Shown: positions 6,811 to 12,944 of the stretch, piece after piece | How the letters are laid out: each line of letters starts with the position of its first letter | Position numbering within the stretch: position 1 is the first letter of the stretch | Assembly (NCBI GenBank): GCA_026125925.1 | Contig: JAHCKF010000053.1 | Span: 1-13,167 of the forward strand | Direction: 5' to 3' | Source of the DNA: Pseudolabrys sp. | GTDB taxonomy: Bacteria; Pseudomonadota; Alphaproteobacteria; Rhizobiales; Xanthobacteraceae | DNA length: 13,167 nucleotides | Position numbers and translations under genes: made by a program | Notes under the pieces: model-generated | The model's database searches: none | Told to the model about the DNA's origin: nothing | The model's input: the letters and a program-made list of their open reading frames with translations, nothing else

Positions 6811-7425
6811 TCACTTGCGTTTGCGGTGAAGGAGCACGATCGTCTGCCGCGTGCGCCTGATCTCGCCGGACCGCGCCAGCGCCGCCAGCGCACGATAGAG
6901 CGCCTCGTGCGTGAGACCGAGCTCGGCGGCGACGTCCTTCAGCGTTCCCGTCAGCGGCACGGTGCGGCCATCGGCGCCCGCATTGACGCTCAGCCAATGG
7001 CGCAGGCGGTCGCGCGCCGAGCGAATATTGCGCTGCTCGACGCGCGTGCGCAGGCTCATGACCTGCCGAGCCAGCATCGCCGTGAAGGACCTGGCTGCCG
7101 CCGGATCCTTGTCGAAGGCGGCGAGCACGGCGGACTTGCGATAGGCGCGCACCGTGGCCGCGGCCGACGCGACGGCGTCGCAATGATAGGTCGGCGAAAA
7201 CAGCGAGGCTTCGGCCAGCGTTTCGCCGGTGCCGGCGACATAGAGCAGCACTTCGTGACCGGCGCTGTCGATGCGCGACAGCCGCACCTGCCCCTCGACC
7301 ACTTCAAAGAGGTTGAGAACCTTGTCGCCGCGATGAAACAGCGCCTCGCCGGCTTTCAAACTGCGCGTGACCGCCGCGGCACGCACCGCGGGCGACAGCC
7401 AAGTTTTGTCATTGCTGCTCACCAC
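6811..7425 (-). CDS. Crp/Fnr family transcriptional regulator
   Basis: A 204-residue regulator with an N-terminal cyclic-nucleotide-binding-like beta-roll (about 20-105; GEALFHRGDKVLNLFEVVEG, then AGTGETLAEASLF at the ligand loop), a long dimer helix (about 108-135) and a C-terminal winged helix. The recognition helix is around 171-184 (GLTHEALYRALAAL). Its His-Glu and Tyr-Arg positions keep the Glu and Arg that read TGAT in FNR, with Ser replaced by Tyr. There is no N-terminal cysteine cluster and only one Cys (82), so an oxygen-sensing iron-sulfur cluster is unlikely; a DNR/NNR-like or other ligand is possible. GTG at 7425 opens the frame, but the next GTG at 7422 overlaps the Nudix TGA as GTGA and is an equally good start. 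The overlap implies translational coupling to the Nudix gene. Confidence 0.88.
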   Translation of the reverse strand: MVSSNDKTWLSPAVRAAAVTRSLKAGEALFHRGDKVLNLFEVVEGQVRLSRIDSAGHEVLLYVAGTGETLAEASLFSPTYHCDAVASAAATVRAYRKSAVLAAFDKDPAAARSFTAMLARQVMSLRTRVEQRNIRSARDRLRHWLSVNAGADGRTVPLTGTLKDVAAELGLTHEALYRALAALARSGEIRRTRQTIVLLHRKRK

Positions 7426-7895
7426 AACTCGCTCACCGCCCGGCCCTCGAACACCTCGGCGATGCGGGCGCGGGCGGCGCGGCCGGTGTCGGCCGGCAAT
7501 TCATCGATGGCAAAGAAGCCGTGCGCGACGATCTCGTGGTCCGGCACCGGCGGGCTGTCCTGGACGAAATCGCGCACCACGAAAAAGGCGACATGATCGC
7601 GCCGCGAGACGCGGCGATTGTGGAAGACGCCATGCAGCACCGGTTCGCCGGTGAGCTTGATATTGCCCTCCTCCATCAGTTCGCGCGCCAGCGCGGTCTT
7701 GATGGTCTCGCCGGTCTCGACGCCGCCGCCCGGCAGATGCCAGCCGCTGATGTAGGAGTGCTGGATCAGGAACACGCGGCGCTGGCCGTCGATCACCAGC
7801 GCGAAGGCGCCCAGCGTCGCCCCACGGGCAAAGCGCCAATAGAAATGGAATACGCGGCGCAGCAGCGGCTCAAATCGGCGGCGAAAGGCGGACAA
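7419..7895 (-). CDS. Nudix hydrolase
   Basis: A 158-residue Nudix protein, cytoplasmic, expected to split a nucleoside diphosphate linked to another group; the substrate is unknown. The Nudix box lies at residues 57-79 (PGGGVETGE, then ARELMEEGNI). It keeps the first Gly, Glu63, Arg71-Glu72 and the metal-binding pair Glu75-Glu76, but has Asn at 78 where the GX5EX7REUXEEXGU pattern has Gly. The WHLPGGG lead-in is typical. The start is TTG at 7895: an in-frame TGA lies just upstream, AAGGAA stands 7 bases before the TTG, and the next residues (SAFRRRFEPLLRRVF) make a reasonable basic first helix. It overlaps the regulator gene downstream by 4-7 bases, so the two are probably one transcript starting in the 7896-8030 gap. 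Confidence 0.88.
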   Translation of the reverse strand: MSAFRRRFEPLLRRVFHFYWRFARGATLGAFALVIDGQRRVFLIQHSYISGWHLPGGGVETGETIKTALARELMEEGNIKLTGEPVLHGVFHNRRVSRRDHVAFFVVRDFVQDSPPVPDHEIVAHGFFAIDELPADTGRAARARIAEVFEGRAVSELW

Positions 7896-7971
7896 GCAGC
7901 GGTTCCTTGCGATACGTCAGGACTCCTAACAGCCCGCTGGTCAAAAGTGAGGCCTAGCGGGGCCTTTACTC

Positions 7972-7990
7972 TTTAGAATAGTTCTAATAT
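7972..7990 (+). promoter_or_regulatory. Irr-type iron control element (ICE) before mbfA
   Basis: TTTAGAATAGTTCTAATAT contains the inverted repeat TTAGAA-TAG-TTCTAA (7973-7987), which closely fits the Irr box (TTTAGAA-N3-TTCTAAA) of Bradyrhizobium and relatives. It lies 41 bases before the mbfA start, where bound Irr would block transcription. Irr repression of mbfA is established in rhizobia and Agrobacterium. The neighbouring Nudix gene runs the other way from about 80 bases off, so it might also be affected. Confidence 0.8.
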
Positions 7991-8030
7991 CTGAGGGTAG
8001 CCCCTTACGCGTTCCGAAAGGCTGCCTCCC

Positions 8031-9224
8031 GTGAAGCGATTTTCCGACCTGACCGAGCAGGAAGTGCTGGCGCTCGCCATCACCAACGAGGAGGAGGACA
8101 GCCGCATTTACCGCGGCTTCGCCGAGGGCCTGCGCGAGCAGTTTCCCGCCTCCGCCAAGGTTTTCGACGAGATGGCCGAGGAGGAAGTGCACCACCGCAC
8201 CATGCTGTACGACCTGTACCGCGAAAAATTCGGCGAATACCTGCCGCTGATCCGCCGCCAGGACGTTCAGGGCTTCCTGCATCCGAAGAAGCCGCTGTGG
8301 CTGATGCGGCCGCTCGGGCTCGAGGAGGTGCGCAAGTTCGCCGAGAACATGGAGTTCGAGGCCGAGCGCTATTACCGCAAGGCGGCGGAAAGCGCGCGCG
8401 ATGCCTCGGTACGCGAATTGCTGGTGACGCTGGCCGAAGCCGAGGCCGGCCACGAGTCGCTGGCGCATAAGCTCAGCGCCAAGATTCTCACCGAAGACGC
8501 GCGCGCCGAGGAGCACGAGACGGCGCGGCGCATGTTCCTGCTGCAATATGTGCAGCCCGGCCTGGTCGGCCTGATGGACGGCTCGGTGTCGACGCTGGCG
8601 CCGTTGTTCGCCGCGGCTTTCGCCACGCACAATACCTGGGAGACCTTTCTCGTCGGCATGGCAGCGTCGGTCGGCGCCGGCATTTCGATGGGCTTTGCCG
8701 AAGCGCTGTCGGACGACGGCTCGCTCACCGGCCGCGGCGCGCCGTGGCTGCGCGGCCTGGTGTCGGGGCTGATGACGACCATCGGCGGCGTCGGCCACGC
8801 GCTGCCTTATCTCATTCCCGATTTCTATGTCGCCACCGTCGCGGCGGTCATCGTCGTCGCCATCGAACTCGCCGTGATCTCGTGGATCCGCTACAAATAC
8901 ATGGATACGCCGTTCCTCAAGGCGGCTTTCCAGATTGTGGTCGGTGGCGTGCTGGTGTTCATTTCCGGGATATTGATCGGTTGTGATGCTTTCACCTCTC
9001 CGAAGAGGTCGGCATGCGAAGCACGGGTGAGGGGTTACAGACTACCTATATCACTCCCTTTCACCCCAACCCTCTCCCCAACGGGGAGAGGGAGTCCCGC
9101 CGTGATTATGCTTTACATGGCAACATGCCCTTCACCCTCGCCCACCTCTCCGACATTCATCTGGCGCCGCTGCCGGCGGCGCATGTGCTCGACCTGTGTT
9201 CCAAGCGCATCACCGGCTATCTGA
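8031..9224 (+). CDS. mbfA: MbfA, membrane-bound ferritin-like iron exporter; C-terminus runs into a repeat
   Basis: The protein joins a ferritin-like/erythrin domain (about 1-160) to a VIT1/CCC1-type membrane domain (about 175-317), the arrangement of MbfA, which exports Fe2+ and protects against iron and peroxide stress. Di-iron ligand candidates are E20-E22 (ITNEEEDS), E50-E52 with H54-H55 (MAEEEVHH), E108-E112 and E138 with H141 (AEAEAGHE). Membrane helices are near 178-199, 205-228, 242-262, 267-286 and 299-317. GTG at 8031 gives the usual MKRFSDL start. Family members end close to ILIG, which here is residue 317 (8981). The frame instead continues 80 residues through a noncoding repeat to a TGA at 9222, overlapping the next gene by 100 bases; an out-of-frame TGA stands at 8984-8986. 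The tail is probably an artefact of a small deletion or of repeat insertion. An Irr box sits in front. Confidence 0.9.
   Translation: MKRFSDLTEQEVLALAITNEEEDSRIYRGFAEGLREQFPASAKVFDEMAEEEVHHRTMLYDLYREKFGEYLPLIRRQDVQGFLHPKKPLWLMRPLGLEEVRKFAENMEFEAERYYRKAAESARDASVRELLVTLAEAEAGHESLAHKLSAKILTEDARAEEHETARRMFLLQYVQPGLVGLMDGSVSTLAPLFAAAFATHNTWETFLVGMAASVGAGISMGFAEALSDDGSLTGRGAPWLRGLVSGLMTTIGGVGHALPYLIPDFYVATVAAVIVVAIELAVISWIRYKYMDTPFLKAAFQIVVGGVLVFISGILIGCDAFTSPKRSACEARVRGYRLPISLPFTPTLSPTGRGSPAVIMLYMATCPSPSPTSPTFIWRRCRRRMCSTCVPSASPAI
8990..9105. repeat. Palindromic intergenic element between mbfA and the phosphoesterase gene
   Basis: Two inverted parts. TTCACCTCTCC near 8991-9001 pairs imperfectly with GGGTGAGGGG near 9025-9034, and CCCTCTCCCC at 9070-9079 pairs perfectly with GGGGAGAGGG at 9083-9092 around a 3-base loop. 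The surrounding sequence (TCACCCCAACCCTCTCCCC) is a well-known type of intergenic repeat in alphaproteobacteria, and its translation (TPTLSPTGRG) is a common spurious peptide. Its edges are approximate. It may also stop transcription, although no T-run follows the stem. Confidence 0.75.
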
Positions 9225-10007
9225 ACTGGCAGCGCAAGCGGCGATCCGTGCATGACCGCGCGCCGTGCTCGACCGCACATCGTCGCCGACTTGAAGAGGC
9301 AAGGCGCCGACCACACCGCCGTCACCGGCGACATCGCCAATATCGGGCTGGAGGCCGAATACGCCCCCGGCCGCGCCTTTCTCGACAGCCTCGGCGCGCC
9401 GGCGACGGTGAGCTTCGTGCCCGGCAACCACGACATCTATGTCGCGGAATCGGTTGGCTTCGCCGACCGCGCCTGGGGCGACTTCATGCGCGGCGACGGG
9501 GGCGAGAGCTTTCCCTATTTCAAGCGGCGCGGGCCGCTCGCCATCATCGGCCTCAACACCGGCGTGCCGACGGCGCCGTTCCAGGCGACCGGCACATTGG
9601 GAGAAGCGCAACTCGCTACGCTCGGGCCGCTGCTCGATCGCGCGCGCGACGAAAAGCTGTTTCGCGTGGTGCTGATCCATCATCCGCCGGTGAGTGATTC
9701 ACCGCATCACAAGCGGCTGACCGATGCCGCGGCCTTCATGCAGGTGATCGCGCGGCACGGCGCCGAACTGATCCTGCACGGCCACGACCATCTCGACATG
9801 CTCAATCATATCGACGGCCCGAACGGCGCGCGCGTGCCGGCGGTCGGGGTGCCGTCAGCGTCCGCCGCGCCCGGCGCCGACAAGGCCAATGCCGGCTATC
9901 ACCTCTATCGCATCGACGGCGATGCCGGTGCGTGGCGGTGTGAGATGGTCGTTCGGGCGATGAGTGAGGACGGGGTGGTGAAGGAAGTAGAAGCGCGAGA
10001 TGCTTGA
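9125..10007 (+). pseudogene. Metallophosphoesterase (calcineurin-like), frameshifted
   Basis: ATG at 9125 starts MPFTLAHLSDIHLAPLPAAH, the proper start of a calcineurin-like phosphoesterase with the first metal motif D-x-H at residues 10-12. The frame is lost near 9260. The rest continues two frames on: AVLDR at 9262-9276, then IVADLKRQGADH from 9279, with the later motifs TGDIAN, PGNHDIYVA, LIHHPPV and LHGHDHLD, ending at TGA 10005-10007. Both breaks look like extra dinucleotides: CGCGCG for CGCG near 9257-9262 and CACA for CA near 9276-9279, together +4. Without them the protein would have about 292 residues and be complete. The frame from 9252 (251 residues) lacks D-x-H, so on its own it should be inactive. 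Such enzymes hydrolyse phosphomono- or diesters; the substrate is unknown. Confidence 0.85.
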
Positions 10008-10011
10008 CTCG

Positions 10012-10144
10012 GTCGTCCCGGCCGAGCGAAGCGAGAGCCGGGACCCATAGCCACCGCGCCATCGAGAGGTCACGGCGTATGGGTCCCCGCCCATAGGCGT
10101 TCTAAAAGAACGCCGTCCTTCGGACGGCTATGCGCGGGGACGAC
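10012..10144. repeat. Palindromic element with nested hairpins
   Basis: A 133-base element closed by GTCGTCCCGG on the left and GCGGGGACGAC on the right, with CCCATA (near 10036) and TATGGG (near 10079) forming an inner pair. Inside the right half are two strong hairpins: GGCGTTCT-aaa-AGAACGCC at 10096-10114 and CCGTCC-ttc-GGACGG at 10113-10127. It starts 4 bases after the phosphoesterase stop and ends about 20 bases before the convergent hypothetical gene. It may end transcription from both sides, though T-runs are absent. Confidence 0.8.
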
Positions 10145-10164
10145 AATGCAGCAGACGCAGGCGC

Positions 10165-10740
10165 TTACGGCTGCGGCGCGGTCAGCAGCGCCCAGGTGAG
10201 CAGCGCGGCAACAGCGACCACGGCGCCATAGACGAACATGCGCAACGCGCGGAGGCGGCCCCGACGCTGTTCGTATTCGACGGTCTTGAGCGTCGCCGCC
10301 TGGCCGAACGGCACATCGTCGGCCAGCGCGCGTTCGCGCTCCAGGAGGCGGCGCGCGACATAGCGCGTGATGGCGCCGGTCATCTCCGGCACGTCGTAGC
10401 TCTCGGCCAGCACGGCGCGGCCGTAGCGGGTGTCCTGCACGAAGCGGTACTGGCGCTTGTCGCGGCCCATTTCGACATGGGCGACGACATCGAGCCACAG
10501 ACGCGGCGTCTCGCCCCGGCTGATGCCGCGGTCGAACAGTTCGACGTCTTTCGGGATTTCGGAAAACAGCGGGTCGAGCGCTTCGTTGAGCAGCTCCAGG
10601 CGCGCCACCTCGGCGTCGCGCAGGTCGACGATGACGGCCGAGCGTTCGGCCGCCTCGATGCGCGCCTCGCGCAGGGCCTCTTTCAGAGGGGTCGGCGCCG
10701 GAGGCGCCTCCGGCTCGGCCTTTTTGCCGCGTCCAAACAT
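10165..10740 (-). CDS. Hypothetical protein with one C-terminal membrane segment
   Basis: A 191-residue protein of no family I can name. It starts with a short basic, then Pro/Ala/Glu-rich stretch (MFGRGKKAEPEAPPAPTP), followed by a likely helical charged region (20-60, LREARIEAAERSAVIVDLRD), a mixed alpha/beta middle (75-125, with LWLDVVAHVEMGRDKRQYRFV), an Arg-rich helix (125-168) and one hydrophobic segment at about 168-187. This looks like a tail-anchored inner-membrane protein with its soluble part in the cytoplasm. AAAGGGG lies just before the ATG at 10740. It lies 81 bases beyond the isomerase gene on the same strand and may be its downstream partner, although the gap and the differing content make this uncertain. 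Confidence 0.75.
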   Translation of the reverse strand: MFGRGKKAEPEAPPAPTPLKEALREARIEAAERSAVIVDLRDAEVARLELLNEALDPLFSEIPKDVELFDRGISRGETPRLWLDVVAHVEMGRDKRQYRFVQDTRYGRAVLAESYDVPEMTGAITRYVARRLLERERALADDVPFGQAATLKTVEYEQRRGRLRALRMFVYGAVVAVAALLTWALLTAPQP

Positions 10741-10821
10741 GGCCCCTTTCTAGCAGGGCCCGCAGCGCGCGAAAAGGTCGTTTTACGTGGTTTTTCAACA
10801 CCCTTGATGGTTAATTGTCTA

Positions 10822-11610
10822 TTAAGCGCGGGGAACCACCCCGTAGCGGCGCGCCCAGCCGAGGCTGTCCTCGGTCCGCGGCGTCGAGGGGATGTACTCG
10901 CAGCCGATCCAGTGGGCGTAGCCGAGCCGGTCGAGCTCGGCGAAGACGTAAGGGTAGTTGATCTCGCCGTCCTCGTCGGGCTCGTGACGCACCGGCACCT
11001 GCGAGCACTGCACGTGGCCGATCAGCTTCTGGTACTTCTTGAAGCGCTCGATGAGGTCGCCGCCGACGATCTGCATGTGGAACAGGTCGTACTGGATGAA
11101 GACGTTGTCGCTGCCGACCTTGCCGACGATGTCGGCGGCGTGATCGAGCTCGACCAGGAAATAGCCGGGAATGCCGCGTTCGCAGATCGGCTCGATGTAC
11201 AGCTTGATGTCCTTCGCCGCGGCCTGGTCGGCGGCGCGCTTGAGGTTCTCGACGAATACCTGCTCCGCCGCGCGGCGCTGCTCCGGCGCGACCTTGCCGG
11301 CAAGACAGTGGATGGCGAGGCCGCCGACGGTTTCGACATAGCTGAGCGTCTGCACGAAGGTCGCGCGCCATTCGCTCTCGCGGCCGGGCAGCGCGCCGAG
11401 GCCGAACTCGGTCTCGCCGGCCTGCGGCGTGTTGATGCCGAGCACTTTGAGTTTGTTGCGGTCCACCGCGGCTTTGTAGTCGGCCGCGGCCACGCCGTCG
11501 GGAAAGCGGCCCTCGATCGCGGTGAAGCCAGCCGCCGCCGCGGCGTCGATGCGGTCGAGCAGCGGTCGCTCCTTGAACAGATAGCCGAGATGGGCCGAAA
11601 AGCGCGGCAT
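10822..11610 (-). CDS. Hydroxypyruvate isomerase family TIM-barrel protein
   Basis: A 262-residue protein of the xylose-isomerase-like TIM-barrel superfamily, closest by eye to the Hyi/OtnI group. These isomerise hydroxypyruvate with tartronate semialdehyde, or 2-oxo-tetronates. The start (MPRFSAHLGYLFKERPLLDRI) and the AGFTAIEGRFP block are typical. The expected acidic pair is present as E140 (LYIEPI) and E238 (GCEYIP), with likely metal or substrate ligands D175 and H178 (QYDLFHMQ) and Q201 (HVQCSQ). Length is normal. AAGGGGA stands 6 bases before ATG. It is divergent from the dehydrogenase at 11723, with a 112-base shared promoter gap, which suggests common control. The substrate is not fixed by sequence; glyoxylate-derived or tetronate compounds are the main options. 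Confidence 0.85.
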   Translation of the reverse strand: MPRFSAHLGYLFKERPLLDRIDAAAAAGFTAIEGRFPDGVAAADYKAAVDRNKLKVLGINTPQAGETEFGLGALPGRESEWRATFVQTLSYVETVGGLAIHCLAGKVAPEQRRAAEQVFVENLKRAADQAAAKDIKLYIEPICERGIPGYFLVELDHAADIVGKVGSDNVFIQYDLFHMQIVGGDLIERFKKYQKLIGHVQCSQVPVRHEPDEDGEINYPYVFAELDRLGYAHWIGCEYIPSTPRTEDSLGWARRYGVVPRA

Positions 11611-11660
11611 GCGTTTCCCCTTGATCGTTACTCTTGATTGTTGCTCTTGCGCTCGTGGTT

Positions 11661-11685
11661 GTTGCCGTATTGATTAGCGGGCAAC
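11661..11685. promoter_or_regulatory. Inverted repeat in the divergent promoter gap
   Basis: GTTGCC (11661-11666) and GGCAAC (11680-11685) form an inverted repeat with a 13-base spacer inside the 112-base gap between the isomerase and dehydrogenase genes. Position and shape fit an operator for a regulator controlling both genes, but the arms are short and no regulator gene lies next to them, so this is only a candidate. Confidence 0.3.
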
Positions 11686-11722
11686 CGGCATCAAGACCAC
11701 CCCGCATTTTCAGGAAGCGCGC

Positions 11723-12808
11723 ATGTCCGCCAATTCAGCCTTTCATATCGCCGTCCTGCCCGGCGACGGCATCGGCCACGAAGTCACCAAGCCGGCGCTC
11801 GACGTGCTGCGCCGCATCGAAGAGACGACGCCGAGCCTGAAATTCCGCTTCTCGGAAGCGCCGGCCGGCGCCGAGGAATACAAGGCGACGGGCAAGTCGA
11901 TGTCCGAGCAGACGGTGAAGCTCGCCGGCGAGGCCGACGCCATCCTGTTAGGCGCCTGCGGCATGCCGAGCATCCGCTATCCCGACGGCACCGAGATCAT
12001 GCCGCAGGTGGAACTACGCTTCATCTACGATCTCTATGCCGGCGTGCGGCCGGCGCGGCTGGTGCCGGGCGTGCCCTCGCCGATCGTCGGCGCGCATGAG
12101 CACGGCATCGACTTCGTGCTGGTGCGGGAATCCACCGAAGGCCTGTTCGCCTCGATGGGCAAGGGCGTGACCACGAACGACGAGGCGCGCGAGACGCTCG
12201 TCGTGACGCGCAAGACCACCGAGCGGCTGTTCGATTTCTGCCTGCGGCTTGCCGAACGGCGCAAGGCGCGCGGCAAGGAAGGCCGCCTGACACTGGTCGA
12301 CAAGGCCAATGTGTTCAAGGCGTTCAACTGGCAGCGCGGCATCTTCGACGAACGCAAGGCCAAGTTTCCCGGCGTGAAGACCGACAAGCTTTATGTCGAT
12401 GCCTGCGCCGCCATGATGGTGAAGAAGCCGTGGGACTTCGACGTCATGGTCATGGAGAACATGTTCGGCGACATCCTGTCCGATCTCGCCGCCGGCCTGA
12501 TCGGCGGCCTCGGCATGGCACCCTCGGCGGATATCGGCGACACGCACGCGGTGTTCCAGCCGTGTCACGGCACCGCGCCGGATATCATGGGTCAGGGCAA
12601 GGCCAATCCGACCGCGATGATTTTGTCGGCGGCGATGATGCTCGACTGGCTCGCCGACAAGCACGACCATCCGCCGGCCGCCGAAGCCGGGCTGCGCATC
12701 GAGCAGGCCGTCGATGACGCCTACCGCACCGGCCTCAAGCCGATGGAATATGGCGGCAGCGACGGCACAGCGGCGATCTCCAAGGCGGTGATGGCGGCGC
12801 TGGGATAG
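11723..12808 (+). CDS. Isocitrate/isopropylmalate dehydrogenase family protein
   Basis: A 361-residue NAD(P)-dependent beta-decarboxylating dehydrogenase. Family marks in order are LPGDGIGHE at 12-20, the Arg-bearing LRFIYDLYAGVRP at 98-110, VRESTEGLF at 134-142, DKANV at 193-197 (Lys-Ala-Asn as in isopropylmalate dehydrogenase), the metal-binding Asps in VDACAA, FGDILSDLAAGL (D250, D254) and the nucleotide motif QPCHGTAPDI (279-288). All catalytic positions appear intact. The VREST-EGLF loop differs from the typical leuB (VRELTGG) and isocitrate (VRENTEG) versions, so substrate could be a tartrate, malate or isopropylmalate analogue. AGGAAG lies 5 bases before ATG. It is divergent from the hydroxypyruvate-isomerase-like gene, which favours a hydroxy-acid catabolic role over leucine synthesis; this is inference. 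Confidence 0.88.
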   Translation: MSANSAFHIAVLPGDGIGHEVTKPALDVLRRIEETTPSLKFRFSEAPAGAEEYKATGKSMSEQTVKLAGEADAILLGACGMPSIRYPDGTEIMPQVELRFIYDLYAGVRPARLVPGVPSPIVGAHEHGIDFVLVRESTEGLFASMGKGVTTNDEARETLVVTRKTTERLFDFCLRLAERRKARGKEGRLTLVDKANVFKAFNWQRGIFDERKAKFPGVKTDKLYVDACAAMMVKKPWDFDVMVMENMFGDILSDLAAGLIGGLGMAPSADIGDTHAVFQPCHGTAPDIMGQGKANPTAMILSAAMMLDWLADKHDHPPAAEAGLRIEQAVDDAYRTGLKPMEYGGSDGTAAISKAVMAALG

Positions 12809-12811
12809 CTG

Positions 12812-12939
12812 TCTTGTCCCGGACGCGATGCAGCACGTCAGAGATGCATCGCAGATCCGGGACCGCGGCAAAGCTCTGTGGTCGTGACGGTCCCGGTTCT
12901 GCGGCGCGTCATTTCATGCTGCGCCGCGCCCGGGACAAG
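12812..12939. repeat. Two-hairpin intergenic repeat, copy 2
   Basis: About 128 bases, four bases after the dehydrogenase stop and five before the convergent MFS stop. GTCCCGGA (12816-12823) pairs with TCCGGGAC (12856-12863) around GCGATGCA/TGCATCGC, and GTCCCGG (12890-12896) pairs with CCGGGAC (12930-12936) around GCGGCGC/GCGCCGC. It matches the reverse complement of 426-550 over its length. The hairpins may act as a shared two-way terminator for the convergent genes. Confidence 0.8.
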
Positions 12940-12944
12940 GTCTG

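Noticed and set aside
7950..7965. Small hairpin AGGCC-tagcgg-GGCCT as a terminator or riboswitch
   Set aside because: The stem is short and lies in a divergent promoter gap where no gene ends, so there is nothing for it to terminate.
7941..8798. 285-codon minus-strand frame over mbfA
   Set aside because: It is the antisense shadow of mbfA, whose ferritin and VIT domains are clear on the plus strand.
9070..9092. Rho-independent terminator after mbfA
   Set aside because: The 10-base perfect stem lacks a T-run and belongs to a known type of intergenic repeat, so it is listed as part of the repeat.
10477..11637. 386-codon plus-strand frame
   Set aside because: It lies antisense to the isomerase and hypothetical genes and shows Val/Asp/Ala/Leu shadow composition, with no ribosome-binding site.
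12014..12871. 285-codon minus-strand frame
   Set aside because: It is the shadow of the dehydrogenase gene, which keeps all its family motifs on the plus strand.
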